Assembly: GCA_947168515.1 (NCBI GenBank)
Contig: CAMVMF010000006.1
Location: 1 to 64,000 of the forward strand
Reading direction: 5' to 3'
Length of the DNA: 64,000 nucleotides
Source of the DNA: an uncultured Bacteroidales bacterium
Lineage (GTDB): Bacteria; Bacteroidota; Bacteroidia; Bacteroidales; P3
The position numbers were made by a program, and so were the translations under genes. The notes under the pieces were generated by a model that was given only the letters and a program-made list of their open reading frames with translations, did no database searches and was not told the origin of the DNA. This document shows, piece after piece, positions 26,091-37,627 of the stretch. Every line of letters begins with the position of its first letter. The first letter of the stretch is position 1.

Positions 26091-27314
26091 TCAGGCTAAT
26101 GTGTATGTTCGGTTTCGGTTGGCACCGTGGGCAACAATCTTTCCTTGGCTAAGCAATTGGTAGATGTAGGCTTTGGTCTGTGTGGGTTTCAACCCAAGGA
26201 GGTCCGACAGGTCGGCTGTTTTACAACTTCCTTTCTTTTCGAGAAAAGATATAATCATCGTCAGTTTATCGTCGGCAATAACGTTTTTGTCGCCAATTAC
26301 GGCTGTTTTATCGTCGGTTTCGGCCCCGTTATCGTCGGTTTGCACCCCGTTATCGTCGGCATAGAGGACTTTATCGTCGGCCTCAACCTTTTTATCGTCG
26401 GCTTTTGCAGTTTTATCGTCGGGGGCGGGCTCCATTTTGTTGATTAGTGTCGGATTAACGTCGGAAACCGAGGGAGTCTCGTCCTCACACCCCTCGGGTG
26501 CAGCAACAAGCATGGACCGGTTCTTCAATTCATTATGTTCTAATAGCAGCAGGTTGCGGAAGAAGCGTTCTAGGAAACTGAAGTCGTAGTCGATGCCTAG
26601 GCGGGCATTCTTATAGTTGGCACGGACCAGCGCATTGCGGAAATACCATGAGTGCTCTTTGAAAAGGTTATTGGTCACCTCGTAACCCAAAGAACGGAAA
26701 TACTGGATGGCAAACACGGCAGTGGTGCGGGTATTGCCCTCGCGGAAGGGATGGATCTGCCAGAGGCCCGAGACGAATCGGCAGAGGTGGCGCACTTTCT
26801 CCAATTCGGAGAGCCCCTTGTAGCTGAATTGGCGTTCCTGTTGAATATCATAATCGAGGGCCCGCCGCAGGTCTTCCCAGTTGAGATAGCGGACGGTGTC
26901 GCCTCGAAGCACCCATTCTTTCTTGGTGATGTCGAAGGGTCGGAGTTCTCCGGCATGTTTGAAGACCCCTTCAAAGATGCGGCGATGGGTGGCCACAAAG
27001 CCGTTGGTGTTGAAGGCAAACGTCGGGGAGGAAAGAATCTTCTTGATGTTGGCGGAAGCTTTGTCGCACTCAGCCTTGTCGTCGTCAATAGGGGTGCGGC
27101 CAGTCTTGGAGCTATAGTAGGAGTCGAGCATCTGCCTCACTTCATCAATGGTGATGTCGCCGTCGATGTTGCGACGGGCGGCGTCGAGGAGGTATTGTGA
27201 GGGCTGAAGGCCGTCCACCTGTTGCAGTCCGATGGCGGTCTGCCATTCGAATGCGCTTTCCCGTGCCGATGGCTCCACCTGCCTTATGTATTCGTCAAAA
27301 TCCTGTTGTTTCAT
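26091..27314 (-). CDS. Fic family protein with heptad-repeat linker and C-terminal wHTH
   Basis: Fic motif IHPFREGNTRTT; FVATHRRIFEGVFKHAGELRPFDITKKEW; N-term DGLQPSQYLLDAARRNIDGDITIDEVRQML resembles VbhA-type antitoxin. Confidence 0.88.
   Translation of the reverse strand: MKQQDFDEYIRQVEPSARESAFEWQTAIGLQQVDGLQPSQYLLDAARRNIDGDITIDEVRQMLDSYYSSKTGRTPIDDDKAECDKASANIKKILSSPTFAFNTNGFVATHRRIFEGVFKHAGELRPFDITKKEWVLRGDTVRYLNWEDLRRALDYDIQQERQFSYKGLSELEKVRHLCRFVSGLWQIHPFREGNTRTTAVFAIQYFRSLGYEVTNNLFKEHSWYFRNALVRANYKNARLGIDYDFSFLERFFRNLLLLEHNELKNRSMLVAAPEGCEDETPSVSDVNPTLINKMEPAPDDKTAKADDKKVEADDKVLYADDNGVQTDDNGAETDDKTAVIGDKNVIADDKLTMIISFLEKKGSCKTADLSDLLGLKPTQTKAYIYQLLSQGKIVAHGANRNRTYTLA
26264..26430 (-). 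repeat. 21-bp intragenic tandem repeat encoding (xxxADDK)n
   Basis: TTATCGTCGG units every 21 bp; protein DDKTAKA DDKKVEA DDKVLYA DDNGVQT DDNGAET DDKTAVI GDKNVIA DDKLTMI. Confidence 0.9.
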
Positions 27315-27410
27315 TTTCCCCTGTATTAGAATACAAAGATACGAAAAATAATTGGATTAGAGAAAAAAAAGTGATGGGTTTTGTAATAAAGTAAAAAGCT
27401 TTTTTGAATT

Positions 27411-27577
27411 GAGAATGGAGAGGTGAGAATTGAGAGTTGAGAGTTGGCTTCCGCACCCGGATAATTCTCCATTCTCAATTCCCAATTCTCAATTCACGAG
27501 GGTTGAGAGTTGAGAGTTGAGAATTGGCTTCCGCACCCGGATAATTCTCCATTCTCAATTCCCAATTCTCAATTCAC
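27411..27577. repeat. intergenic composite repeat family A, two tandem units 80 bp apart
   Basis: cores GGCTTCCGCACCCGGATAATTCTCC at 27446-27470 and 27526-27550. Confidence 0.9.
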
Positions 27578-27581
27578 ATTC

Positions 27582-28037
27582 CTACTCCTCGAAGGGGACC
27601 TCCTTCCCGTTGAGGCGGATGCCCACGAGGCGGTAGGACCCATCGGAACGGCGGGTGTATCGGTAGCGGTAGGTGTTACTGGTGGGGTGTCCCTCTTCGT
27701 CATAGGTGGTCTGGATGCAGCGGGTGCGATTGCCGTTGCGGTCATAGCTATTCTCTTCGGTGTATAGCAGGTATTCGTCGGCGGTATAGATCTCTTTGCG
27801 CAGAGGGCGGTCGTAGCGGTCGTAGCTCTGTAGCATACGGGTTTCCACAATGCCCAGGCTGTCGTAATTGTAGGTGATGAGTACGGCTAGATGGTCGTTG
27901 GCATCCAACACCCTGTGTGAGGAACTGACGATGCGTCCTTCGTCATTGCGGTTGATGACTATCTCCTGGGCAGACAGGGACGGAATCCATAGGACGCACC
28001 AGAGGGCAAAGAGTGTAATGAGGGGTTTTGCGTGCAT
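27582..28037 (-). CDS. hypothetical secreted protein
   Basis: signal peptide MHAKPLITLFALWCVLWIPSLSAQ; YD-like NSYDRNGNRT pattern. Confidence 0.55.
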   Translation of the reverse strand: MHAKPLITLFALWCVLWIPSLSAQEIVINRNDEGRIVSSSHRVLDANDHLAVLITYNYDSLGIVETRMLQSYDRYDRPLRKEIYTADEYLLYTEENSYDRNGNRTRCIQTTYDEEGHPTSNTYRYRYTRRSDGSYRLVGIRLNGKEVPFEE

Positions 28038-28058
28038 GGCTGACAGTCCTTTCTCTGC

Positions 28059-29729
<1,671 letters not shown>

Positions 29730-29911
29730 AATTGTTGTGTATTATGTGTTAAGTAATTGTTCAAATATATTTTACATATAATTTCCATCTAATTGATCAC
29801 TAATTAATGGATAATTCATGGTAATTCGTGTTAGAGATATGCACATTAATGTTGGTTACTTACATATAAGTATAGGCCACTCCTCAACTCAAAAGAGTGG
29901 CTTCGCTGTTT

Positions 29912-30766
29912 TTATTTCTCAAACTCTTTGACGAACTTGATATTGGACTTCTCCAAGGGGGTCAGCACTTTGTCAACATTCAAAAACAACGGCATGTACC
30001 AAGGCTGTTGGAGGAAATAGTCCAACATCTCCTGGTTGTCGTGGAAATCATAACCATGCCGGGCCAAAATCTCATTGCGTACAATAGCCAAATCATTGCG
30101 GTGCAGCCCATTGAGGTCGTTTGTGTCTAATTTCCGCTCAGAGGCTTGAGGGAAACGACCTGGGACACCCTCACACCTGCAGGGGACAAAATCGTCTGCA
30201 TCCTGCTTGGCGAAATCCTCTTTGTAGCCTTTCGCCATTTCGATACAGTCTTCAACCGACACCGCATCACTGTTGTGGTAATCTGCCTTGACCACGCGCC
30301 ACACACCTTCCTGTCGCTCAAAATTCACCATCAGGTAAAGGTTGGCGGGAGTGAGTTGACTGGTGAAGCAAACATGTTCATCATCCTTCCAATCAAAACC
30401 ACCTGTCATAACGGGCTCTATCCCATTGCTGAAGTCACCTGAGTCACGGGAAATCACAAAATCCGTGAGTTTGAGCATACGCCAATATTCTACAGTATAG
30501 GGTACCGAGTCGTTCAGCGGATAGGTCAGCGTCCCTGCCGGAAACTTGACGTGCGCCAGCTGATAGGCCCTGTCCGTGCAAAAATCATGTAGGAACATCA
30601 TGAATTCCATCACTGGCGTACAACCCTCTTCATCTTGAAAGCTAGCATCCACTATGGCCGAATCTACAGCATCCATCTCCTTTTCCTCCGAATGGTGGCA
30701 TGAGACAATCAGTCCCATGGTCAGCGACAGCAGCAACATCAGTGAAAAAGGTTGGGTGTTTCTCAT
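29912..30766 (-). CDS. lipoprotein with YARHG-like domain
   Basis: MRNTQPFSLMLLLSLTMGLIVSC; DLAIVRNEILARHGYDFHDNQEMLDYFLQQPWYMP. Confidence 0.75.
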   Translation of the reverse strand: MRNTQPFSLMLLLSLTMGLIVSCHHSEEKEMDAVDSAIVDASFQDEEGCTPVMEFMMFLHDFCTDRAYQLAHVKFPAGTLTYPLNDSVPYTVEYWRMLKLTDFVISRDSGDFSNGIEPVMTGGFDWKDDEHVCFTSQLTPANLYLMVNFERQEGVWRVVKADYHNSDAVSVEDCIEMAKGYKEDFAKQDADDFVPCRCEGVPGRFPQASERKLDTNDLNGLHRNDLAIVRNEILARHGYDFHDNQEMLDYFLQQPWYMPLFLNVDKVLTPLEKSNIKFVKEFEK

Positions 30767-30776
30767 TGTATTAAAC

Positions 30777-32615
30777 TTAATCTTCGTCGAAACGGAGGTC
30801 CTTGACATTGAGCTGGATGTCGGTCTTGCCGTTCCAATAGTTCTCCTCCAGCGAATAGCAGAGGGTGAACGATTGTCCCGCCTTCATCTTGGAGTAATAC
30901 GGAGCCAACTGGAAGCCGATGGCTGGATATGAGCGCGACCGGGCGGTGAGGGAGATGGCGTTGAACTTGAGGTGCTTGCCACCCACCACACGGGCGTAGC
31001 CGGTGTCCACCAAGTCGTGCGATACAAAGACCGGAAGATTGTTCTCTGGTCCAAAGGGACTGAACTGCTTGAGGATGCGCAAGAACTTGGGGGTTATCTG
31101 GGTGCCAAAGTCCACTTCGGCATCTACCTCTATCTCCGGCACCATGCTATCCACCTTTAAGTTTTGCTGCACCACCTCTTCGAAACGGGCCTTGAAAGCC
31201 TCGAAGTTCTCGGGTTTGACACTCACACCGGCAGCACATTTGTGTCCGCCGAAATGCTCCAACAGCTCGCTACATTGTTCGAGGGCAGTATGCACATCGA
31301 ACTCTTTGATGCTGCGGGCCGAGCCAGTGATCAGGTCATCGGTGGAGCGAGTAAAGATGATAGTGGGCTTATAATAAGCCTCCACCAAGCGAGAGGCCAC
31401 AATGCCTACCACACCCTTGTGCCAACTCTCGTCAAAAAGGACTATGCTCTTTCTGGCTTTAAGCTGGGGGTTGCTCTCGATGCGACGCTTGGCCTCTTCG
31501 GTGGCGGCAGTGTCCAGGTCTTTGCGCTGGATATTGTAGTTGTTGATTTCCTCGGCCAACAGCCCTGCCTGCCCAGGATTGTCGCTCAAAAGCAGACGCA
31601 CTGAGTCAAAGGCACTGCGTATGCGGCCGGCAGCATTGATGCGGGGACCCACGAGAAAAACGAGGTCGGTGATGTTCAACTCCTTACAGAAATATGACTT
31701 GTCCTCGGGATGGGATGCTTTATACTCCTCAGTGCGACGTTCGATATGGCCGTAGGTGAGTATGGCCTCCAAGCCGGGACGCGGATGAGTGTTGATGACC
31801 TTCAGCCCATAGAAAGCCAACACACGGTTCTCGCCCATGATGGGCACAATGTCCGAAGCGATGCTCACAGCCACCAAATCAAGGTATTTGAGCAGGCGCA
31901 GCTTCAGGGCCTCGCGCTTTTCCTTGCGCACTTCGTCCAGTTGGTCGGGATTGTCACAAAGGCGCACGCCCACACGCTGCTCCTGATGGGCCTCGACAAT
32001 CTTGAAGCCGATGCCACAGCCCGACAGTTCTTTGTATGGGTATGGGCAGTCGAGCCTCTTGGGGTCGAGAACAGCCACGGCAGCGGGTATGTTGTACCCG
32101 TCGGGCAGATGGTGGTCGCCAATGATAAAGTCGATTCCAAAGCTTTTGGCATAGGCCACTTGTTCGTTGGCCTTGATGCCGCAGTCGAGGGCTATGACAA
32201 GTTTGACACCCGTCTCTCTGGCATAGTCGATACCCTGAAAGGAGACTCCATAGCCTTCGCTATCGCGGTCGGGAATGTAGAAGTCGATATTGTGGTGGAA
32301 CGACTGCAGATAGGAATACACAAGCGCAACGGCTGACGTGCCGTCGACATCATAGTCGCCATAGACAAGAATACGCTCTCGGCGTCGGACCGCCTCGTTG
32401 ATACGGGCTATGGCGCGGTCCATGTCTTTCATGCGGAAAGGATCATGCAATTGGTCCAGACTGGGACGGAAAAAACATCGGGCCTCTTCAAATGTGGTTA
32501 CACCACGTTCTACAAGCAACGTGGCGATAATTTTATCAACGCCTAAAGATTCCGCAAGTTTGTCAACTACCTCTATATCATAATCTTTCCTTAAAATCCA
32601 ACGTTTTTCTTTCAT
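30777..32615 (-). CDS. recJ: single-stranded-DNA-specific exonuclease RecJ
   Basis: ILVYGDYDVDGTSAVALVYSYL, VIALDCGIKANEQV, IIGDHHLPDG, VGPRINAAGRI, GGHKCAAGVSV. Confidence 0.95.
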   Translation of the reverse strand: MKEKRWILRKDYDIEVVDKLAESLGVDKIIATLLVERGVTTFEEARCFFRPSLDQLHDPFRMKDMDRAIARINEAVRRRERILVYGDYDVDGTSAVALVYSYLQSFHHNIDFYIPDRDSEGYGVSFQGIDYARETGVKLVIALDCGIKANEQVAYAKSFGIDFIIGDHHLPDGYNIPAAVAVLDPKRLDCPYPYKELSGCGIGFKIVEAHQEQRVGVRLCDNPDQLDEVRKEKREALKLRLLKYLDLVAVSIASDIVPIMGENRVLAFYGLKVINTHPRPGLEAILTYGHIERRTEEYKASHPEDKSYFCKELNITDLVFLVGPRINAAGRIRSAFDSVRLLLSDNPGQAGLLAEEINNYNIQRKDLDTAATEEAKRRIESNPQLKARKSIVLFDESWHKGVVGIVASRLVEAYYKPTIIFTRSTDDLITGSARSIKEFDVHTALEQCSELLEHFGGHKCAAGVSVKPENFEAFKARFEEVVQQNLKVDSMVPEIEVDAEVDFGTQITPKFLRILKQFSPFGPENNLPVFVSHDLVDTGYARVVGGKHLKFNAISLTARSRSYPAIGFQLAPYYSKMKAGQSFTLCYSLEENYWNGKTDIQLNVKDLRFDED

Positions 32616-32772
32616 TTTTTCTGGCTGTAAAGATACGACTTTTTCCCGACATGGCAAAATCTTTTTTATTTCCAAACGCTGAATTATGAGTGGATGGCAG
32701 TATGTTCAAAACTACCTCCTGCTCGATCTTAGCGTCAACTATTACAGCCAGCGAAGCTACAACGGACTCACT

Positions 32773-34134
32773 TCAGCGTCTCATCCGGAGGAAGTGGGCC
32801 ACGTCCTTCCACGTAGTTTTCTGTCCGTAACGGAGGATGGCAGTACGGTAGATTTTGGCAGCAACCCAAATGCAAAGAGGGAAGGTGACCAATAGCAGTA
32901 CCATGGAGAGCACCACTTGCCAGACAGGCACTCCAAAGGGAATGCGGAAAAGCATGGACACCGGAGAGGTGAACGGTATGAGGGAAAGCCAGGTGCTGAG
33001 AGTGCCAGAAGGTTCGTTTACCATGGCTGGCATCAACAGGATGGTGAGCAACAGCGGGATGGTCATTGGCAGCGTAAACTGCTGCGAATCGGTCTCGTTA
33101 TCCACCAACGAACCTGCTGCGGCAAAGAGCGACGCATAAAGCAGATAGCCAAAGACAAAATAGAAGACAAACAACACCAATATCAGTCCGAAATTGATGC
33201 TGCCTAGGCCTTCGAGAAGATCCTGGACTTCGTTATCGACACCCATGCCGGCCTCGTATTGGGCAGCCTGATACTGGGCTACTTCGTACTGATTGGTGGC
33301 CTCTGTGCCCTTGGTTGATATCTGGGTGACGCGGCGGCTCTCGGCCTGCTCAAAAAGACCGGCGTTGGTTATCCGAAGTCCCCCTAACGCAACGCCCGAG
33401 AGTAGCACCCAAAGCGCAAACTGGGTGAGGCCAACCAAGCCTATGCCCACCACTTTGCCCATCATTAACTGGAAGGGCTTGACACTACATACAATGACCT
33501 CCACTATGCGACTGGTTTTCTCCTCCATGACACCCCGCATCACCTGCGAGCCAAACATAAAGACAGCCATAAACACCAAGATGGCCAACAAGGCTCCGAC
33601 AATCACTTTGATTTGCAAGAATCCGTCCCGCCCGGTCTCAATGTCTTGGGTGCGGAGCTTAATGCTCGTATTGCTGATAAGGGCATAATCTTCGGGCGTA
33701 ATGCCATGGACATCCAAGAGAATAACATTGCGCAGAATTTTCTGCAGCTGATTGTTCACATCGCTCTGCACATTTACCGAGGGAGCATCGGTACGGTAGT
33801 AAAGGTAGGCATCTGACGGCAGGGTAGTCTCGCGGGCGGGGATGTAGACGATGGCATCCAAAGTGTCGACAGTCTCCAACTGGCGCTTGGCATAGTCGAG
33901 ACTGCCGGCATCAAAATAGGTGATGTCGCGCCCCGAAGCAAACTGGCCTTTAAAAAGACCGCTATCATCAACCACCAGCACATTGGCATGCTCCAGTGGA
34001 CGCGAGGCCAGCATGATGGGTATGGCATAGATGATCGCAATCAGTATCGGCACCACAAGGGTCAAAATCCAAAAGGAGGGCTTTTTGACGCGTGTAAGAT
34101 ATTCGCGCTGTATGACAAGGAGTATTTTGTTCAT
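32773..34134 (-). CDS. ABC transporter permease (ABC-2/NatB type)
   Basis: ILLVIQREYLTRVKKPSFWILTLVVPILIA; VMRGVMEEKTSRIVEVIVCSVKPFQLMMGKVVGIGLVGLTQF. Confidence 0.88.
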   Translation of the reverse strand: MNKILLVIQREYLTRVKKPSFWILTLVVPILIAIIYAIPIMLASRPLEHANVLVVDDSGLFKGQFASGRDITYFDAGSLDYAKRQLETVDTLDAIVYIPARETTLPSDAYLYYRTDAPSVNVQSDVNNQLQKILRNVILLDVHGITPEDYALISNTSIKLRTQDIETGRDGFLQIKVIVGALLAILVFMAVFMFGSQVMRGVMEEKTSRIVEVIVCSVKPFQLMMGKVVGIGLVGLTQFALWVLLSGVALGGLRITNAGLFEQAESRRVTQISTKGTEATNQYEVAQYQAAQYEAGMGVDNEVQDLLEGLGSINFGLILVLFVFYFVFGYLLYASLFAAAGSLVDNETDSQQFTLPMTIPLLLTILLMPAMVNEPSGTLSTWLSLIPFTSPVSMLFRIPFGVPVWQVVLSMVLLLVTFPLCIWVAAKIYRTAILRYGQKTTWKDVAHFLRMRR

Positions 34135-34173
34135 AATAAAAAACTTGCTACGTAAGCTTGCTAAAACCGGAAA

Positions 34174-34887
34174 TCATTTTAAAGCGGTGACAGTCTCGAT
34201 GAAGATGCGGTCGAGGTCCTGTCCCTGATGCTGCGCCTTGATGTCGGACAAAGAGCCGGAGAGCACCACTTCAGAATGGTTGATCAGGGCAATCTCATCG
34301 CACAGCTCTTCGGCGGACGGCATGTTGTGGGTGGAGAAAATAATCGTGGTGCCCTGCTCTTTCAGCCGCAGCATCTCGCGTTTGAGAATATCGGCATTCA
34401 CAGGGTCGAAACCGCTAAAAGGTTCATCAAAGATAAGCAGCTGTGGCTCGTGCAGCACCGTCACCACAAACTGGACCTTTTGCTGCATGCCCTTGGAGAG
34501 CTCTTCCACCTTGCGGTTCCACCAGCCATCTATTTCCAATCGGTCAAACCACTGGTGCAGCCTTTTTTCGGCCGTGGCCTTGTCCAAGCCTTTGAGACGA
34601 GCCAGGTAGATGGCCTGTTCTCCTACCTTCATCTTTTTGTATAGGCCCCGTTCCTCAGGCAAATATCCTATCTGCACCACATCGGCATCGGTCATCGGAT
34701 GACCGTTGAAAAACAGCTCGCCACTATCAGGACGGATGATGTGGTTGACGATTCTAATCAGCGTGGATTTGCCGGCACCATTGGGGCCCAACAACCCGAA
34801 CACTTTGCCCTGACGTATATGAAGGGTAACATCGTTGAGCGCACGATAGTTGCCAAAAGTTTTTGTTATATTGTTAATTTCCAGCAT
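34174..34887 (-). CDS. ABC transporter ATP-binding protein
   Basis: FGLLGPNGAGKSTLIRI, LSKGMQQKVQFV, LLIFDEPFSGFDPVN; adjacent to permease. Confidence 0.9.
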   Translation of the reverse strand: MLEINNITKTFGNYRALNDVTLHIRQGKVFGLLGPNGAGKSTLIRIVNHIIRPDSGELFFNGHPMTDADVVQIGYLPEERGLYKKMKVGEQAIYLARLKGLDKATAEKRLHQWFDRLEIDGWWNRKVEELSKGMQQKVQFVVTVLHEPQLLIFDEPFSGFDPVNADILKREMLRLKEQGTTIIFSTHNMPSAEELCDEIALINHSEVVLSGSLSDIKAQHQGQDLDRIFIETVTALK

Positions 34888-34924
34888 ATCTATTTTTACA
34901 CACAAATAATTGAGCTTCTTTATT

Positions 34925-36973
34925 CTATTTGCCAGAACGAATAGGCATCCTAATCAGTACAATTTCCGCCAGAAGGGCCAACAAGGCCAACAGGAGGCAG
35001 AGCCGCCACAAGGGAGTTCCTTGGCTACGTTGGCGGATATAGTCTGTCATGGACTTCTGGGCCGAAGGCACAACACTGCAATATTTTAGTTGGGCATCGG
35101 CAATCTGTTTTTTTATCTCACTGCGGTCGTAGAAGGCCATGTCGGACTCTTGACGGCTATAGTTGAAGGAGAGCCCTTCGGAGGTTATGCCATTAAGGGC
35201 CAATTGGTAGTTGCCTGCAGTAGAGAGTTGACCATGAGGCACCATAAACTGGGCAGCCCCCATACGGCGTATGTCGGGAATGATATCCACTCCCCCATTG
35301 GCCCCCTTCAGATGGGCTGCCTGCTCGGCATCATAGCTGCCTGTCAGAGGTATGGGGTCCGTTGCCGTCAGCTGGTGATAGGGTCTCAGCGGTGGGGTGC
35401 TGAAGAGAGCCATATTATATAGCGTGGGTACAAACATGGCTTGCTGCACAAAGTCGGTATGCTCTTTGCGCAAAGGCGTGGAAACCAAATAGCAACGCCC
35501 CTGCCCAACAGGTGTGACAATAAGAAAATCGCTACCATCGAGCAGACGGATGAGCGACTGCCCCACCGTGGAGGACGAGGAGACAAGACGGTAATACCCA
35601 GTTACCGTAGGCAATTCCAGATCCTCCCTCACGCCCTGGAAGACCCCCTGATAGAGGTCGGCATCCTGCTGCACCTGCTCAGCCCGCACCTGCCGGTCCT
35701 CCCACGCTCCTATCTGGGGCATCAGCATGGAGGCAAGCATTTGATTGTAAGAGGTCACCACAGCATCTTTGCCAGGTACTACCAGCAAAGAACCTCCATT
35801 AGTGACAAATTCCAACATGGTATGGGCCATACCCGAAGAGATACTGGGGAGCTCGTCGAGGATGATGAAACGATGGTCGGCAAGATGGGCATAATCCACC
35901 TGCGAGATCGACTGCTGATGGTAATCCACCAAGGAGTCGCCTTGGAAGAGCTTTTGCAGGTATGGGTTTGCATCCCCTCCGCTGACGACCAGCATGGGTA
36001 CCTGATGTATGACCAGAAGGGTGAAATAAAGCTTGTCGTCAAAGGTAATGGGGTAATCAGTTGTCTCCACATATCCTTGCAGCACTCCTTCCTCCTCAAT
36101 AGTAAAAGTCATTGTGGCCTTGGTGCTGCTGTGGGCTCCGATGTCCACCGAGGTAAGGGCCCGCTGCTTATCGGCCACAAAGAGACGCAACGGAAGGCTC
36201 TCCACAGGCTTGTCGCCATTGTTCGTAACAGAAACCTCTACCCGCACCGTAGCCCCTCGGTAATAAGCCGGACTGTTGAAGGCCAAGCTGTCGATAAAGA
36301 TATTGGCCACCTCGGTCCCTCCCAAAGGGATGAAAGTCGTGAGCACCAGGCTGTCGTTTGGGAAATGGGCTATGTCGGTAGTGGTTCGCTGAAAATCACT
36401 TACTATATAGGCATGGCGGTTGGCAGCGGTAGCGGAATGGAGAAACTCCATCTGCCGCAAAGCTATCGAAGAGACCGGCACCGACACGGAGCTCACCTCC
36501 AAGCCATCCACAGCGTCCAGGAACTCTTCGCGGCTAAGCCATCGGAACTGAGACCCTTGCGCATCACACGTGAGCAACTGAAACTGCACATCGGGTTTGT
36601 AGGCCTCCGCTATCTCGCGCGCCTTTTTCTTAGCACTCTCTATCAGACTACCCTCCATGCCGCCGCTCTCCATGCTGTAGGAGTTGTCCACATAGACACT
36701 CACCACCGTGCCACCGGTCTGCAACTGGGTATCTCGGTTGGGAATGACCGGCTGGCAGAAGGCCAATACCAGAAACACTATGGCGAGAATACGCGCCAGC
36801 AGAATCAGCAACTTACGTAAATTGTTCTGCTTGCGGTTCTCGCTCTGCAACGCTTGAAGCATGTCGACGTTGCTGAAATAAACCTTCTTGTAGCGACGCA
36901 ACTGAAACAGGTGTATCGCTATGGGGATGCCTACGGCCACAAGGCCTATGAGGAAGAGCGGAGCAGTGAGCAT
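34925..36973 (-). CDS. BatA/vWA-type membrane protein
   Basis: MLTAPLFLIGLVAVGIPIAIHLFQLRRYKKVYFSNVDMLQALQSENRKQNNLRKLLILLARIL; VVSVYVDNSYSMESGG. Confidence 0.85.
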   Translation of the reverse strand: MLTAPLFLIGLVAVGIPIAIHLFQLRRYKKVYFSNVDMLQALQSENRKQNNLRKLLILLARILAIVFLVLAFCQPVIPNRDTQLQTGGTVVSVYVDNSYSMESGGMEGSLIESAKKKAREIAEAYKPDVQFQLLTCDAQGSQFRWLSREEFLDAVDGLEVSSVSVPVSSIALRQMEFLHSATAANRHAYIVSDFQRTTTDIAHFPNDSLVLTTFIPLGGTEVANIFIDSLAFNSPAYYRGATVRVEVSVTNNGDKPVESLPLRLFVADKQRALTSVDIGAHSSTKATMTFTIEEEGVLQGYVETTDYPITFDDKLYFTLLVIHQVPMLVVSGGDANPYLQKLFQGDSLVDYHQQSISQVDYAHLADHRFIILDELPSISSGMAHTMLEFVTNGGSLLVVPGKDAVVTSYNQMLASMLMPQIGAWEDRQVRAEQVQQDADLYQGVFQGVREDLELPTVTGYYRLVSSSSTVGQSLIRLLDGSDFLIVTPVGQGRCYLVSTPLRKEHTDFVQQAMFVPTLYNMALFSTPPLRPYHQLTATDPIPLTGSYDAEQAAHLKGANGGVDIIPDIRRMGAAQFMVPHGQLSTAGNYQLALNGITSEGLSFNYSRQESDMAFYDRSEIKKQIADAQLKYCSVVPSAQKSMTDYIRQRSQGTPLWRLCLLLALLALLAEIVLIRMPIRSGK

Positions 36974-36976
36974 GGG

Positions 36977-37627
36977 CTATTTCTTTTTCTCTTGATGCAT
37001 TTTGAAATAGTTACAGATATCGCTGATGCCGCATTCGGCGCAATGAGGTTTGCGGGCCTGACAGACATATCGTCCATGGAGGATGAGCCAGTGATGGGCT
37101 ATGGGTATCTTCTCCTGTGGTATATGCTTGGTCAGCTCGCGCTCGGTCTGCAACGGGTTTTTGCTATTCTTGGTAAGTCCTATGCGGTTGGCCACACGGA
37201 ACACATGGGTGTCCACAGCCAAAGCGGGCAAGTTAAAGACCACCGAGGCTATGACGTTAGCCGTCTTGCGCCCAACGCCGGGAAGCGTCTGCAGCTCGTC
37301 GACATCGCTCGGCACCACACCACCGAAATCGGACAACAGTTTTTGCGCCATCCCCACCAAATGCTTGCTTTTGTTGTTGGGATAGGAGATGGAATGGATA
37401 AATTCAAAAATCTCCTCAGGCGTGGCCTTGGCCATGGCCTCGGCATCAGGATAGGCCGCAAAGAGGGCCGGAGTGGTCATATTCACCCGCTTGTCGGTGC
37501 ATTGGGCCGAAAGGATAACCGCCACCAACAGCTGGAAAGGGTCGGAATAATGCAACTCTGTTTCTGCCGTGGGACGAGCCTGCTCAAAGTAGGCTATCAG
37601 TCGATTGTATCGTTCTTTCTGCGTCAT
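36977..37627 (-). CDS. nth: endonuclease III
   Basis: LVAVILSAQCTDKRVNMTTPALF, LPGVGRKTANVIASVVFNLPALAVDTHVFRVANRIGL, Fe-S cluster CQARKPHCAECGISDIC. Confidence 0.95.
   Translation of the reverse strand: MTQKERYNRLIAYFEQARPTAETELHYSDPFQLLVAVILSAQCTDKRVNMTTPALFAAYPDAEAMAKATPEEIFEFIHSISYPNNKSKHLVGMAQKLLSDFGGVVPSDVDELQTLPGVGRKTANVIASVVFNLPALAVDTHVFRVANRIGLTKNSKNPLQTERELTKHIPQEKIPIAHHWLILHGRYVCQARKPHCAECGISDICNYFKMHQEKKK

Noticed and set aside
29878-29902. GCCACTC...GAGTGGC hairpin as terminator
   Set aside because: Good stem but no convincing T-run on the minus strand where the adjacent genes lie; left unannotated.
35441-36820. 459-aa plus-strand ORF
   Set aside because: Antisense to the BatA/vWA-like gene, no recognisable domain.
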